NCBI GenBank assembly: GCA_965205685.1
Contig: OZ242174.1
Coordinates: forward strand, 868,001 to 932,000
Source of the DNA: WTFY01 sp965205685
Lineage (GTDB): Bacteria; Pseudomonadota; Gammaproteobacteria; UBA4575
Length of the DNA stretch: 64,000 nucleotides
Direction: 5' to 3'
Shown: positions 51,401 to 60,031 of the stretch, piece after piece
Layout of the letters: each line of letters starts with the position of its first letter
How positions within the stretch are numbered: the stretch's first letter is position 1
Program-made: the position numbers and the translations under genes
Notes under the pieces: generated by a model
What the model was told of the DNA's origin: nothing
The model's input: only the letters and a program-made list of their open reading frames with translations
The model's database searches: none

Positions 51401-52313
51401 GCACTACGATTATCTCGATGAGGAATTCACGTTTGACGTAAATCCCCGTGATCTTCCGGCACTGGACATTTCCATCGAGCAGTTCGAGTCGGACGGTCTT
51501 CTTATGGGCAATGTCAGCCTGAAAACCGAACCTTCTGCCCGGGGGATGATCATCAATTCACTGGCCGCGGAAGGGGACGGTTACCGGCTTGAGGCCAACG
51601 GCACCTGGGACATGGATGTTCGCGGGATTCACAGCACGGACATGGCCCTTGAGCTGGCCGTGCGCAACCTGCACGATACATTGACCGATTTTGGTCAAGA
51701 GACCGCCGTGGACAAGGGCAAGGGCGTCGTTTCCGCAGAGCTCAGCTGGCCCGGCATGCCCGACCAGTTTTCGCTGGAATCTTTTGCGGGCACCGCGACC
51801 CTGAGACTCAAGGACGGGGAGATCACGACGGTCGACCCCGGTGATGCCGGTCGCCTGGTGGGGCTGCTCAATCTGGCCGAGGTCTCGAGGAGGCTGACAC
51901 TCGATTTTTCCGACTTTTTCTCCGAAGGCTACGTGTTTGATAAAATCCGTGGCACCCTGGTGTTCAAGGACGGAAACATGACCACCGAGAATTTGCGGTT
52001 CGATGGTCCATCTGCGGACATGCAGATTGCCGGAAGAACAGGGATCGTGGCCAGGGATTACGACCAGATCATTACCGTGACACCGCACGTTACCGGCGGG
52101 TTGCCGTGGCTTGGCATCGGTCTCGGGCCGGTGGGTGTGGGAGGAATCTATATTCTGGGGAAAATCGGCGAAAAGGTCGGAATTGATGTAGACGAGGTTG
52201 TGGACAAGGTTGTAGAAGTGAAGTATCACATGACCGGGAGCTGGGACGATCCACTGATCGAGCCCGTGGCACAGAAAATTGCGGAATCCGAACCACTTCA
52301 AGAAACTCCCTAG
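48468..52313 (+). CDS. yhdP: YhdP family AsmA-like protein
   Basis: A 1281-residue bridge-like protein of the AsmA family, which in E. coli moves phospholipids between inner and outer membranes. One N-terminal membrane anchor (WYVLALILVLTAVVSSIA) is followed by a very long beta-rich periplasmic region (DUF3971-like) and a C-terminal AsmA-type domain with GDAGRLVGLLNLAEVSRRL and GLPWLGIGLGPVGVGGIYIL. The GTG start overlaps the rng stop (GTGA), so translation is probably coupled. Length is close to E. coli YhdP (1266). Confidence 0.93.
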   Translation: MSRDDPVGRRLLLASWYVLALILVLTAVVSSIARLPSALYQDYLPVIQENITSLIGKPVHIRAIHVNWYGYTPLIEVEGLSVYADDTKSSHLLAVEKATISLDLPGSLMSRKFVIKELQLSGSDLQAVRDKDHRIVLNGIDISERIARRKEAGRTEDIRFSLLSSTISIQDEVLGHDYHFDQVDIVLRFHEEKLRISSKVSLPDALGDSLSLGADLEDLDQGLNNIRGELYTKGENINLELLGDFFPQLRLAIHDGRSTFEVWGDLESEHDWSFEGRLAFQDLEYHPVTDSLVEDGHAITALDTRFRVQRSQDTWHLALIESDIRSAGQKWAGEEYEVRCIGCGGDAAEPAVAVALEHFDSANLLATLQHFPAFSKPLQALLTEARIDGEFTDTRVQLQLQDERPVKYTYQTVLQGVDVSAPAHGLELSPLSGEVAGDHLHGSFSINSPAIRIRARQLKEHAFPEQGITGRLLWEFTDHGTVVALENVSLKAEGLLVDLQGIANVGADSSHVDIQAGFAEVQIAALKAWLPDEKPGPELASWLEQNETGGSLNDVRLLLQGDPRHIPFEHHPGQLEIRADIQGVSLGAHEKRPEVHDLGAHLVVRNQRLNIHGNQGQVSNASIRALDIAIENILQPRLAVQGSIHGPAPDILEVLQKSSLIPQDDEAAANVSMAGTMDLGLDLSLPLTDAVEEEARVAGTIEFKDVDLTMGLAFTDLSGTLAFSDAGIESEGLSARLHGSDFHANAFILEDGVTRVQIRGELDLDTWLAAGDLWLAPHVRGKAPVSVTVDLHPPGDTGQEKPLEISMESDLVDIALALPEPFGKQAGTPMTLSMHSQYLAGRPNTLSFSYGDRIFAQGLLDTGSGQFRALEIRVGDDRFDLPAQGIRVSGTFGQLDMNRWQDLLGPADMGGSLELREVDIRASTISLSDMTLTDVGLSLEKDVESWTGAVHSQTVRGTFEYPLEHDAESIVAARLDYLHYDYLDEEFTFDVNPRDLPALDISIEQFESDGLLMGNVSLKTEPSARGMIINSLAAEGDGYRLEANGTWDMDVRGIHSTDMALELAVRNLHDTLTDFGQETAVDKGKGVVSAELSWPGMPDQFSLESFAGTATLRLKDGEITTVDPGDAGRLVGLLNLAEVSRRLTLDFSDFFSEGYVFDKIRGTLVFKDGNMTTENLRFDGPSADMQIAGRTGIVARDYDQIITVTPHVTGGLPWLGIGLGPVGVGGIYILGKIGEKVGIDVDEVVDKVVEVKYHMTGSWDDPLIEPVAQKIAESEPLQETP

Positions 52314-52415
52314 TCCATGGCAGGACGATGTCTTGAATCAGGCGAACCCCCGCATGGACAGGTTGTGTGGCCACCGGGCCAATCACGAGAACTATTGAAA
52401 GGATACTGACGGACC

Positions 52416-53234
52416 ATGATGCAGAAAGTTGCTACCGTACAAATGGCCTCCGGGCCCAATGTTGATGCCAATTTGCACGAGGCAGGACGCCTGATTCGCC
52501 AGGCCGTGGATGCCGGTGCAGGCCTGGTCGTGTTGCCGGAAAATTTTGCCATCATGGGGGTCAAGGAGGAAGACAAGGTCGAGGTACGGGAACCTCCCGG
52601 CAGCGGGGCCATACAGAACTTCCTCGCCGGGCAGGCCAGGCACCACAACATCTGGCTGGTAGGAGGTACGGTGCCGCTGGAATGCGAGGACCCCAACAAG
52701 ATTTTTGCAGCCTGCATGGTGTATGACAACCGGGGCCAGTGCGTGGCGCGCTATGACAAGATCCATCTGTTTGATGTCAACCTCGTGGAGACCGGTGAAA
52801 GCTACAATGAGTCGGAAACCATCGAATACGGAAGAACCGGGCTGCAGGTCATTGACTCACCCTTCGGGAGAATAGGCCTGGCGGTTTGTTATGATCTGCG
52901 TTTTCCCGAACTGTTCAGGGGATTACTGGACATGGGTGCGCAAGTTATTGTTTTTCCTGCTGCATTTACTGCAGCAACAGGTCAGGCACACTGGGAAAGC
53001 CTGATTCGCGCCCGTGCGATCGAAAATGTCATGTACGTTATCGCCTCCGCACAGGGCGGTTATCATGTAAGTGGCCGTACGACGTACGGTGACAGCATGA
53101 TCGTGGATCCGTGGGGGGTGATTCTGAACCGGGTCAAGCAAGGTGCGGGCATTGCCGTTGGCGGCGTCAACCTGGAGTATCTTGAGTCGCGGCGGAAAAC
53201 CTTTCCCTGCATCCAGCATCGAAGACTGAAATGA
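52416..53234 (+). CDS. Carbon-nitrogen hydrolase (nitrilase superfamily, Nit1-like)
   Basis: A 272-residue cytoplasmic hydrolase with the nitrilase catalytic triad Glu42 (VVLPENF), Lys115 (RYDKIHLFD) and Cys158 (GLAVCYDLRFPELF). The CYDLRFPE motif and overall form match the Nit1 group, whose members hydrolyse deaminated glutathione. The substrate remains inference. ATG 52416 is preceded by AAAGGA. It sits between yhdP and tldD, an arrangement common in gammaproteobacteria. Confidence 0.9.
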   Translation: MMQKVATVQMASGPNVDANLHEAGRLIRQAVDAGAGLVVLPENFAIMGVKEEDKVEVREPPGSGAIQNFLAGQARHHNIWLVGGTVPLECEDPNKIFAACMVYDNRGQCVARYDKIHLFDVNLVETGESYNESETIEYGRTGLQVIDSPFGRIGLAVCYDLRFPELFRGLLDMGAQVIVFPAAFTAATGQAHWESLIRARAIENVMYVIASAQGGYHVSGRTTYGDSMIVDPWGVILNRVKQGAGIAVGGVNLEYLESRRKTFPCIQHRRLK

Positions 53235-53270
53235 ATTTTGAACATACTGCATGACGGACGGTTAAACCCT

Positions 53271-54713
53271 ATGGAAAACCCACTTGCACTGGCACAAGAA
53301 ACCATTCTGGCTCCGTCCGGACTGGACGAAACCCACCTGACGCAGGCTTTTTCCATCCTGCTGGATTCCGCCGCGGACAGCGGGGATATCTACTTCCAGT
53401 TGCGCAAGTCGGAAGCCTGGTCGCTGGAAGACGGGATCGTCAAGGATGCGAGCCATGATCTCAGCCAGGGAGTTGGCATCCGGGCCATCAAGGGCGAGAA
53501 AAGCGGTTTTGCCTATTCCGATGAAATTGTCCTGCCCGCCTTGCTGGAGTCCTGCAAGGCAGCGCGTGCGATTGCTCGCGGCGGCCACGGCGGGTCGGTT
53601 CAGAGCTGGAAGTTCTGTACCGGGAACAATCTATACCCATCCGGAAATCCGCTCGACTCCTTCAGCGAATCCGACAAGGTCGACCTGTTGCGCCACCTCG
53701 ACAGCCTGGCGCGAAAGCAGGACCCCCGGGTCAAGCAGGTGATGCTGTCGCTGGCCGGCGTACACGAGATGGTGCTGGTTGCAAACAGCGATGGCCAGCT
53801 GGCGGCCGACATCCGCCCGCTGGTGCGGCTGTACGTGTCCGTCATCGCCGAACACAAGGGGCGCCTTGAACAGGGCAGTGCCGGTGGGGGCGGTCGTGTC
53901 GGCTACGATTTCTTCAACCAGGAAGAGCGTGCACAGTCCTATGTGCGCGAAGCGGTGCGCACGGCACTGCTCAATCTCGAGGCGGTGGATGCACCGGCGG
54001 GAACGATGGACGTCGTGCTGGGTCCGGGATGGCCGGGCGTGCTGCTGCATGAGGCGGTCGGTCATGGCCTGGAAGGCGACTTTACCTACAAGGGCACCTC
54101 GGTGTTCAGCGGGCGCATCGGGGAGCGTGTGGCCAGCAAGGGCATCACGGTGGTGGACGACGGTACGCTTGAAAATCGGCGGGGTTCTTTGAACATCGAT
54201 GATGAAGGCACGACCACCCAGTGTACCGTGCTTATCGAAGACGGGATTCTCAAGGGCTTCATGCAGGACAGGCTGAACGCCAAGCTGTCGAAAACGGCAC
54301 CCACAGGAAATGGCCGGCGTGAGTCCTTCGCACACCTGCCCATGCCGCGCATGACCAATACCTACATGCTGGCGGGTGAACATGACCCGGAAGAAATCCT
54401 CAGTTCAGTGGACTCGGGTTTTTATGCCGTGAATTTCGGTGGCGGACAGGTGGACATCACCTCCGGCAAGTTCGTGTTTTCGGCCTCGGAAGCCTACCTG
54501 ATCGAAAAGGGGAAGGTCACCAAGCCGGTCAAGGGGGCCACGCTGATCGGTGACGGCCCGGATGTGCTGACCAAGGTAAGCATGGTCGGAAATGATCTGC
54601 GCCTGGATGACGGCATCGGCACCTGCGGCAAGGAGGGCCAGAGTGTCCCGGTGGGCGTGGGTCAGCCCACGCTGCGCGTTGACGGCCTGACTGTGGGCGG
54701 GACCGCGGGTTGA
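53271..54713 (+). CDS. tldD: Metalloprotease TldD
   Basis: Catalytic subunit of the TldD/TldE protease, which processes modified peptides such as microcin B17 and unfolded substrates. ATG 53271 gives 480 residues (E. coli 481); TTG 53238 is in frame but too early. The zinc motif HEAVGH is at residues 260-265, and GNGRRESFAHLPMPRMTNTY and the C-terminal LRVDGLTVGGTAG are typical. It overlaps pmbA by one base. The yjgA gene often found between the two is missing. Confidence 0.97.
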   Translation: MENPLALAQETILAPSGLDETHLTQAFSILLDSAADSGDIYFQLRKSEAWSLEDGIVKDASHDLSQGVGIRAIKGEKSGFAYSDEIVLPALLESCKAARAIARGGHGGSVQSWKFCTGNNLYPSGNPLDSFSESDKVDLLRHLDSLARKQDPRVKQVMLSLAGVHEMVLVANSDGQLAADIRPLVRLYVSVIAEHKGRLEQGSAGGGGRVGYDFFNQEERAQSYVREAVRTALLNLEAVDAPAGTMDVVLGPGWPGVLLHEAVGHGLEGDFTYKGTSVFSGRIGERVASKGITVVDDGTLENRRGSLNIDDEGTTTQCTVLIEDGILKGFMQDRLNAKLSKTAPTGNGRRESFAHLPMPRMTNTYMLAGEHDPEEILSSVDSGFYAVNFGGGQVDITSGKFVFSASEAYLIEKGKVTKPVKGATLIGDGPDVLTKVSMVGNDLRLDDGIGTCGKEGQSVPVGVGQPTLRVDGLTVGGTAG

Positions 54714-56050
54714 TGGAGGGTCAGGGCCTCGCCACCCACAAAGATCAGCTTGAACAGCTGGTCCAGTTTTGTCTGGACGAGGCCAGGCAGTTGGGGGCAG
54801 AAAGTGCCGAGGCCTCGATTGACATCGAACATGGCCTGTCCGTCACGGCTCGGCTCGGTGAGGTGGAAACCCTGGAAAATCACAATGCCCGAAGACTGGG
54901 TGTCACCGTCTATGTTGATCACAGGAAAGGCACCGCTAGCACCACCGATTTTGATCTTCCCGCAGTCCGCGATGCGGTTACCTCGGCACGCAACATTGCA
55001 AAGTTCACCGAACAGGACAAATGTGCGGGCCTGGCCGATCCGGATCAGATCGTCACCGAAGTGGCAGACCTCGGGCTTGATCGTCCATGGCCACTGAACC
55101 CCGACGAGGCCGTAGAGATCGCGATCGAATGTGAAGACAAGGCGCGCGAACCCGAACAGGTTTCGAACTCGGAGGGCGCCAGTGTCAGCACCGGGCGCGG
55201 CACACACATCTACGGGAATTCACACGGTTTTATTGGCCGGTATGTATCAACTCGTCACAGCCTTTCCTGCTCGGTCATTGCGGAACAGGATGGCGGCATG
55301 CAGCGTGACTACTGGTATACGACCTCGCGAGACCCGGCAGGACTGCAGTCTGCAACCGAGGTAGGGGAAAAGGCAGCACAACGTACCATCAGTCGGCTTG
55401 GCGCCAGAAAGATTGCCACACAGACCACCCCGGTCATTTTCGAGGCCGGCATGGCCCGCTCACTGTTGTCGCACTTTGTTTCGGCCATCTCGGGCAGCGC
55501 GCTGTACCGCAAGGCCTCTTTTTTGCTGGATCACCTGAACAAAAGAGTGTTTTCAGATCTGGTGACCCTGGTTGAAGACCCGCATATCAAAGGTGGCCTT
55601 GCCAGCAGTGCCTTTGACCTGGAAGGCGTGGCTACGAGACCACGCACCCTGGTTGCCGACGGAGTGTTGCAGGGCTATGTGCTCAACAGCTACTCGGCCC
55701 GGAGACTCGGAATGCAGACTACGGGCAATGCAGGGGGCATCCACAACCTGACCCTGCAGCCGGGCGAACAGACGCTGGATGACTTGATGTCCGGCATGCA
55801 GCGCGGCTTTCTGGTGACCGAACTGATCGGCCACGGAGTGAACGGCGTCACCGGGGACTATTCGCGTGGTGCAATGGGATACTGGATCGAGAACGGCGAG
55901 ATCCAGCACCCCGTCGAGGAAGTCACGGTCGCGGGCAACCTCAAGGAGATCTTTCAGAGAATCGCAGCCATCGGCAATGATACCGATGCACGCGGCAGTA
56001 TCATCACGCCGTCTGTGCTGATCGACGAGATGACGGTCGCGGGAAGCTGA
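54713..56050 (+). CDS. pmbA: TldE/PmbA protease subunit
   Basis: Partner of TldD lacking the zinc motif, 445 residues (E. coli 450). Conserved blocks: YGNSHGFIGRYVSTRHSLSC, the DYWYTTSRDP region, KGGLASSAFDLEGV, GNAGGIHNLTLQPGEQTLDD and GVNGVTGDYSRGAMGYWIEN, all as in PmbA. ATG 54713 overlaps the last base of tldD, so the two subunits are translated together. It converges on the DUF3108 gene with 15 bp between stops. Confidence 0.97.
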   Translation: MEGQGLATHKDQLEQLVQFCLDEARQLGAESAEASIDIEHGLSVTARLGEVETLENHNARRLGVTVYVDHRKGTASTTDFDLPAVRDAVTSARNIAKFTEQDKCAGLADPDQIVTEVADLGLDRPWPLNPDEAVEIAIECEDKAREPEQVSNSEGASVSTGRGTHIYGNSHGFIGRYVSTRHSLSCSVIAEQDGGMQRDYWYTTSRDPAGLQSATEVGEKAAQRTISRLGARKIATQTTPVIFEAGMARSLLSHFVSAISGSALYRKASFLLDHLNKRVFSDLVTLVEDPHIKGGLASSAFDLEGVATRPRTLVADGVLQGYVLNSYSARRLGMQTTGNAGGIHNLTLQPGEQTLDDLMSGMQRGFLVTELIGHGVNGVTGDYSRGAMGYWIENGEIQHPVEEVTVAGNLKEIFQRIAAIGNDTDARGSIITPSVLIDEMTVAGS

Positions 56051-56065
56051 TCGGTGCAGCGGCCT

Positions 56066-56794
56066 TTACAGCCAGTGCACCTCTGTGATGCGGGCCGAGA
56101 TTTCGGTTTTCCCGTTCCGGGTCTTGTCTGACCTGACCGGGATGTAGTGAAGGGACTCAGCGTACCACTCGGTGTACCGGGTGCCTTTCCTGTCGTTTTT
56201 CTCCCGCACGTACTTGTGCGCAGAGAGGTTACCAAGCCGGGTCTCTACGGGCTGATGTGGCTCAAGTTCGTACACGTACTCTTTCAGGCGACCCCTTGAG
56301 ACGACCGAGCATGCGTAGCGGGCAGTCCCGGCATCCGGCTTGCGCATCAGCATAAGCTGGACGGAGAACCTGTCCAGGGTGTGAGGTGTGATCGACAAGG
56401 TGCGCGTTTTGCCCTTGTACTTGGAAAGTGCCGTGTGGTTGTTCCAGTCAAAAATGTAATGTTCGTTGCGGTCCTTGTCCGCTCCCTGGACCTCGTATTC
56501 AAACTCGACCGCCTGGTAACGGTCTTCGGTCTTCTCCAGTACGGTGCGGTAGGTAGCGACCTGTGAGCCCAGGAAAAAAGCGGCAATCCCCACCGGATAG
56601 GTTCGGGACTCATACACCAGCTTGCCATCCTGCTTCTTCAGGCTCAGTTGCATTTCGCCGACGGCAATATTTCCTTTCCTGACCTCGTATACCGCCTTGA
56701 ATTCCGGTGGAAGCTCCTGTGTGGTCAACGTGGCGGCGTTGACCGGTGTAATCAGCAGAAAAGATGTTGTAAGTGCTACGGATAGCCTGTTCAT
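56066..56794 (-). CDS. DUF3108 domain exported protein
   Basis: A 242-residue protein with a cleavable signal peptide (MNRLSVALTTSFLLITPVNA) and a DUF3108-type beta-rich body, including LPPEFKAVYEVRKGNIAVGE at the start and the YTEWYAESLHYIPVR segment near the end. It is probably periplasmic; no function is established for the family. The start overlaps the purN stop by four bases (ATGA), so it is the last gene of purM-purN-DUF3108. Confidence 0.88.
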   Translation of the reverse strand: MNRLSVALTTSFLLITPVNAATLTTQELPPEFKAVYEVRKGNIAVGEMQLSLKKQDGKLVYESRTYPVGIAAFFLGSQVATYRTVLEKTEDRYQAVEFEYEVQGADKDRNEHYIFDWNNHTALSKYKGKTRTLSITPHTLDRFSVQLMLMRKPDAGTARYACSVVSRGRLKEYVYELEPHQPVETRLGNLSAHKYVREKNDRKGTRYTEWYAESLHYIPVRSDKTRNGKTEISARITEVHWL

Positions 56795-57462
56795 ACCAGC
56801 TCGGTTTTGTGCGCAATGGTAAGTTGCAGGGGTCGCTCCAGAACCTTGTTGTTGAAATATACCGTGCCGTCATTGCAGTACAGCTTGCCTTCGCAGAACC
56901 AGCGGATGGCGAGCGGGAAAACCATGTGCTCTTTTTCCAGCACGCGCCGGATCAGGCTGTGTACATCATCCGTTTCAAACACCGGTACCTTGGCCTGAAG
57001 TACCAGCGGACCCTCATCCAGTTCTTCGGTAACAAAATGGACGCTGCAGCCATGTTGCGCATCCTTCGCGGCCAGCACCCTGTGGTGGGTCCCAAGACCC
57101 GGATGCTTGGGCAGCAGGGAAGGGTGTATGTTCAGGATCCTGTTTGCATACCGCCGGACAAAAACCTCGCTGAATACGCGCATGAAACCGGCCAGTACGA
57201 TGGTCTCGACGCCATAGCTTTCGAGAATGCGGATGAGCTCTGTCTCGAACGCTGCCCGCGACGGGTACTGGCCATGCTCGACCACATGGGCCGGGATGTC
57301 CGCATTCTTGGCTCGGGTCAGGCCGTAGGCATCGGCCCGGTTACTGATCACACATGCGATCCGGGCATTGATCCGCCCCTGCCCGACATGCTTGATGACG
57401 GATTGCATGTTGGTCCCGTTTCCGGAGAACAGGACTGCAATGGGAGTCTGATTATTGAGCAT
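56791..57462 (-). CDS. purN: Phosphoribosylglycinamide formyltransferase 1
   Basis: Third step of purine synthesis, using 10-formyl-tetrahydrofolate. The 223-residue product has VLFSGNGTNMQS near the N-terminus, the catalytic segment RILNIHPSLLPKHPGLGTHH and GCSVHFVTEELDEGPLVLQ with the conserved His and Asp. It starts 2 bp after the purM stop. Length is slightly above the E. coli enzyme (212). Confidence 0.97.
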   Translation of the reverse strand: MLNNQTPIAVLFSGNGTNMQSVIKHVGQGRINARIACVISNRADAYGLTRAKNADIPAHVVEHGQYPSRAAFETELIRILESYGVETIVLAGFMRVFSEVFVRRYANRILNIHPSLLPKHPGLGTHHRVLAAKDAQHGCSVHFVTEELDEGPLVLQAKVPVFETDDVHSLIRRVLEKEHMVFPLAIRWFCEGKLYCNDGTVYFNNKVLERPLQLTIAHKTELV

Positions 57463-57464
57463 GG

Positions 57465-58490
57465 CTACGTCAAGCGTACTTTGTCCTCAGAGTCTGAGCG
57501 CATGATTTCACCGATGATTTCTGCCGGCTGGCCTGACTGCCGGCACATTGTTATTCCCGCATCCGCCTGATCTTCGGGCACTACTACCAGCATGCCCATC
57601 CCGCAGTTGAAGACCCGATGCATCTCCGCATCCTCGATGGTACCGGCATGTTGTATCCAGTCAAATATTTCAGGACGTTCCCATGCCCTGGTATCAATCC
57701 GGGCGAGCAGGCCCTCCGGGATCATGCGCGGTACATTCTCTACCAGTCCGCCTCCTGTGATGTGACACAGGCCTCGCACATCCAGGGCCTTGATCAGTTG
57801 CAGCACAAGCCCGGTGTAGATCACCGTCGGAGTCAGCAACAGTGTCCCCAGGGTCTGGCTTCCCAGCTTTTCATCGAGTGAGGTCTGGCTCGTCTCAACA
57901 ATCTTGTTGACCAGGGAATAGCCGTTCGAGTGAATGCCACTGGAGGCCAGGCCAAGCACTGCGTCACCCTCGGTGATCCTGCACCCGTCAATCAGCTTGT
58001 CACGCTCCACGACGCCCACGCAAAAGCCCGCCAGGTCATAGGTACCAGGCGGGTACATTCCCGGCATCTCGGCCGTTTCCCCTCCGATGAGTGCGGCCCC
58101 TGCCTGTGTACAGCCGCGTGCAATTCCCGCGATGACTGCCTCGGCCTGCTCAACGGAGAGTACGCCCGTGGCAAAGTAGTCCAGGAAAAAAAGGGGTTCT
58201 GCTCCCTGCACAACGACATCGTTGGCACACATGGCCACGAGATCGATGCCGACGGTCGAGTGGTCGTTGAGTTGCTGTGCTAGGCACAGTTTCGTGCCGA
58301 TGCCGTCGGTGCCTGCCACCAGTACAGGGTTTGCATAGGCGTTCTGGCGCAGAGCGAAAAGGCCACCGAATCCCCCGGGGTTGGGGATGACTTCGGGGCG
58401 CTGGGTGTCGCGCACCAGGGGTGCAATCCGGTCTACAAGCCTTTTCCCGGCGTCAATGTCCACACCGGCTTTCTTGTACGTGAGGCTCAT
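57465..58490 (-). CDS. purM: Phosphoribosylformylglycinamidine cyclo-ligase
   Basis: Fifth step of purine synthesis (AIR synthetase), 341 residues (E. coli 345). Seen: MSLTYKKAGVDIDAGKRLVD, GGFGGLFALRQNAYANPVLV, GTDGIGTKLCLAQ and ALIGGETAEMPGMYPPGTYD, all conserved. It is the first gene of the minus-strand purM-purN-DUF3108 unit. Upstream a TCTAAT-GATT-ATTAGA inverted repeat (58495-58510) and a minus-strand TATTAT (58529-58534) lie in the divergent region. No E. coli type PurR box is seen. Confidence 0.97.
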   Translation of the reverse strand: MSLTYKKAGVDIDAGKRLVDRIAPLVRDTQRPEVIPNPGGFGGLFALRQNAYANPVLVAGTDGIGTKLCLAQQLNDHSTVGIDLVAMCANDVVVQGAEPLFFLDYFATGVLSVEQAEAVIAGIARGCTQAGAALIGGETAEMPGMYPPGTYDLAGFCVGVVERDKLIDGCRITEGDAVLGLASSGIHSNGYSLVNKIVETSQTSLDEKLGSQTLGTLLLTPTVIYTGLVLQLIKALDVRGLCHITGGGLVENVPRMIPEGLLARIDTRAWERPEIFDWIQHAGTIEDAEMHRVFNCGMGMLVVVPEDQADAGITMCRQSGQPAEIIGEIMRSDSEDKVRLT

Positions 58491-58527
58491 ACCGTCTAAT
58501 GATTATTAGATAGACTACTTAAACCGC

Positions 58528-58533
58528 TATAAT
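58528..58533 (+). promoter_or_regulatory. TATAAT -10 element in the purM-pgsA divergent region
   Basis: A perfect TATAAT lies at 58528-58533. The hexamer 17 bp upstream (ATTAGA) is a poor -35 and is part of an inverted repeat next to the purM start. The same bases read TATTAT on the other strand, so it could serve purM instead. Confidence 0.35.
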
Positions 58534-58628
58534 ACTGGGATATTGAAGATATTGTGCAAGGGCCAACCGGATTGCTCATTGCTTCGCTATCGGCTTGCTT
58601 ATACCATCGGGACTGGAGCAGCAGATAT

Positions 58629-58657
58629 TTAACGATACGGCTTGCGGATTATATACT
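58629..58657 (+). promoter_or_regulatory. Candidate promoter for the pgsA-like gene
   Basis: TTAACG (58629-58634) and TATACT (58652-58657) are separated by 17 bp, with 4/6 and 5/6 matches. The predicted transcription start is near 58664, about 14 nt before the ATG, so the leader would be very short with little room for a ribosome site. Confidence 0.5.
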
Positions 58658-58677
58658 AAGAAACAGACAGCTATATC

Positions 58678-59238
58678 ATGTCTAACTGGAGATACCTTCC
58701 CAATCTTATCACGGCCGCACGCCTTGCCGCGGTTCCGCTGTTCATCTGGTGGCTGTACGACGGGCAGTACAACAATGCCCTTTGGCTCTTTGTCCTGATG
58801 GGGTTGTCCGATGCACTGGATGGGTATCTCGCCAAGAGCTTCGAGTGGAGGACGGCACTGGGTGCCTATCTGGACCCGGCGGCCGACAAGATCATGCTGA
58901 TCGGTGCCTACGTAACCCTGGGCGCACTTCACCTGTTGCCGGGCTGGCTGGTGTTTGTCGTGATCCTCAGGGATGTTGCGATCCTGGCCGGAGCCCTCGC
59001 CTACAATTTCGCAACCCGGCGTCTGGAAATCCAGCCCACCTGGGTCAGTAAACTCAATACCGTGGTCCAGATCGTTCTGGTTGTTGCCATAATTTACAAC
59101 CAGTTAGTGGCTATTCCTGAACTATTGATACAGACCCTGATCGGATTGACCCTCTTTACCACGTTTGCCAGCGGCCTCGATTACCTGATGGAGGAAAGGT
59201 ACAAGCTGGGAGCCCGGCACCCGGAAAAGCCGGTCTGA
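58678..59238 (+). CDS. pgsA: CDP-alcohol phosphatidyltransferase, PgsA-like
   Basis: Inner-membrane enzyme, 186 residues with about five hydrophobic segments. The CDP-alcohol phosphotransferase motif is complete in spacing: Asp45, Asp48-Gly49, Ala52, Lys53 (usually Arg), Gly62, Asp66 and Asp70, with DPAADK at its end. Most likely it makes phosphatidylglycerol phosphate from CDP-diacylglycerol and glycerol-3-phosphate. Another CDP-alcohol acceptor cannot be excluded, and a second pgsA may exist elsewhere, so the symbol is provisional. It stands between purM and hda. Confidence 0.8.
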   Translation: MSNWRYLPNLITAARLAAVPLFIWWLYDGQYNNALWLFVLMGLSDALDGYLAKSFEWRTALGAYLDPAADKIMLIGAYVTLGALHLLPGWLVFVVILRDVAILAGALAYNFATRRLEIQPTWVSKLNTVVQIVLVVAIIYNQLVAIPELLIQTLIGLTLFTTFASGLDYLMEERYKLGARHPEKPV

Positions 59239-59271
59239 CCCCGGCCTCTGTCCCGCCACTCACAAGCGCGT

Positions 59272-59988
59272 GTGAACACATCTTCGCTCTACCTTACCCA
59301 GCGCCCGCTGGATATCGTGCTGCGCCCGCATGCAACGTTCGACACCTTCGTCAGCCCCAGGGACAACGAACTGGTATTCCTGCTGAAAGGCTTGCAGCAG
59401 GCACTCGGAGAACCCAGGCAGTATTTTCTGTGGGGCAGCGACCAAAGCGGCAAGACCCATCTGCTGCAGGCCGTCTGCAATCACCTGGCCCATTCCGACC
59501 TGCGGGCTGTGTATCTGCCCATGAAGGAGTTTGCCGAATCGGATCCGAACCTGCTGAATGACCTGCAGCTACTCGACGTCGTCTGCGTTGACGATATCGA
59601 TTGCGTGCTGGGCAATGCCGACTGGGAGCGCGCGTTGTTCCGGATCATCAACGACATGTGGCTCGGCAACAAGAGCATGGTGGTCTCGGCGTCCAGCAAA
59701 CCTGCGGACCTAGACATCCAATTACCGGACCTGGCATCCCGTCTGGCAGGCGGGCTCGTGTATTGCCTGTCTGGCCTGACGGACGAGCAGAAAAGGATCG
59801 CCATCCACCTGCATGCCAAGGCACGCGGTCTGGAGATTTCGCCTGAAGTGTGCAGTTACCTGCTCAGGCATTACCCAAGGGAGTTGCAAAAGCTCGTGGA
59901 ACTGATTGAAAAACTTGATAAATACTCCTTGGCACTGCAACGGAAAATCACGGTCCCGTTCGTACGCTCGGTGCTTGCGGGCATCTAG
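59272..59988 (+). CDS. hda: DnaA-homologous regulator Hda
   Basis: A 238-residue AAA+ protein that, with the beta clamp, promotes ATP hydrolysis by DnaA and prevents over-initiation. The nucleotide site is LWGSDQSGKTHLLQAVCN and the second acidic motif is VVCVDDIDCVLG; the protein lacks the DNA-binding domain of DnaA. The N-terminal clamp-binding peptide region is SLYLTQRPL near residue 5. The start is GTG 59272. Convergent with the ArsC-like gene, an association also seen in E. coli (hda-yfgD). Confidence 0.93.
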   Translation: MNTSSLYLTQRPLDIVLRPHATFDTFVSPRDNELVFLLKGLQQALGEPRQYFLWGSDQSGKTHLLQAVCNHLAHSDLRAVYLPMKEFAESDPNLLNDLQLLDVVCVDDIDCVLGNADWERALFRIINDMWLGNKSMVVSASSKPADLDIQLPDLASRLAGGLVYCLSGLTDEQKRIAIHLHAKARGLEISPEVCSYLLRHYPRELQKLVELIEKLDKYSLALQRKITVPFVRSVLAGI

Positions 59989-60031
59989 CAGGCCGGGTGC
60001 ACGGGGTTGCGCTGCAGGTACAGCCCGGGCC

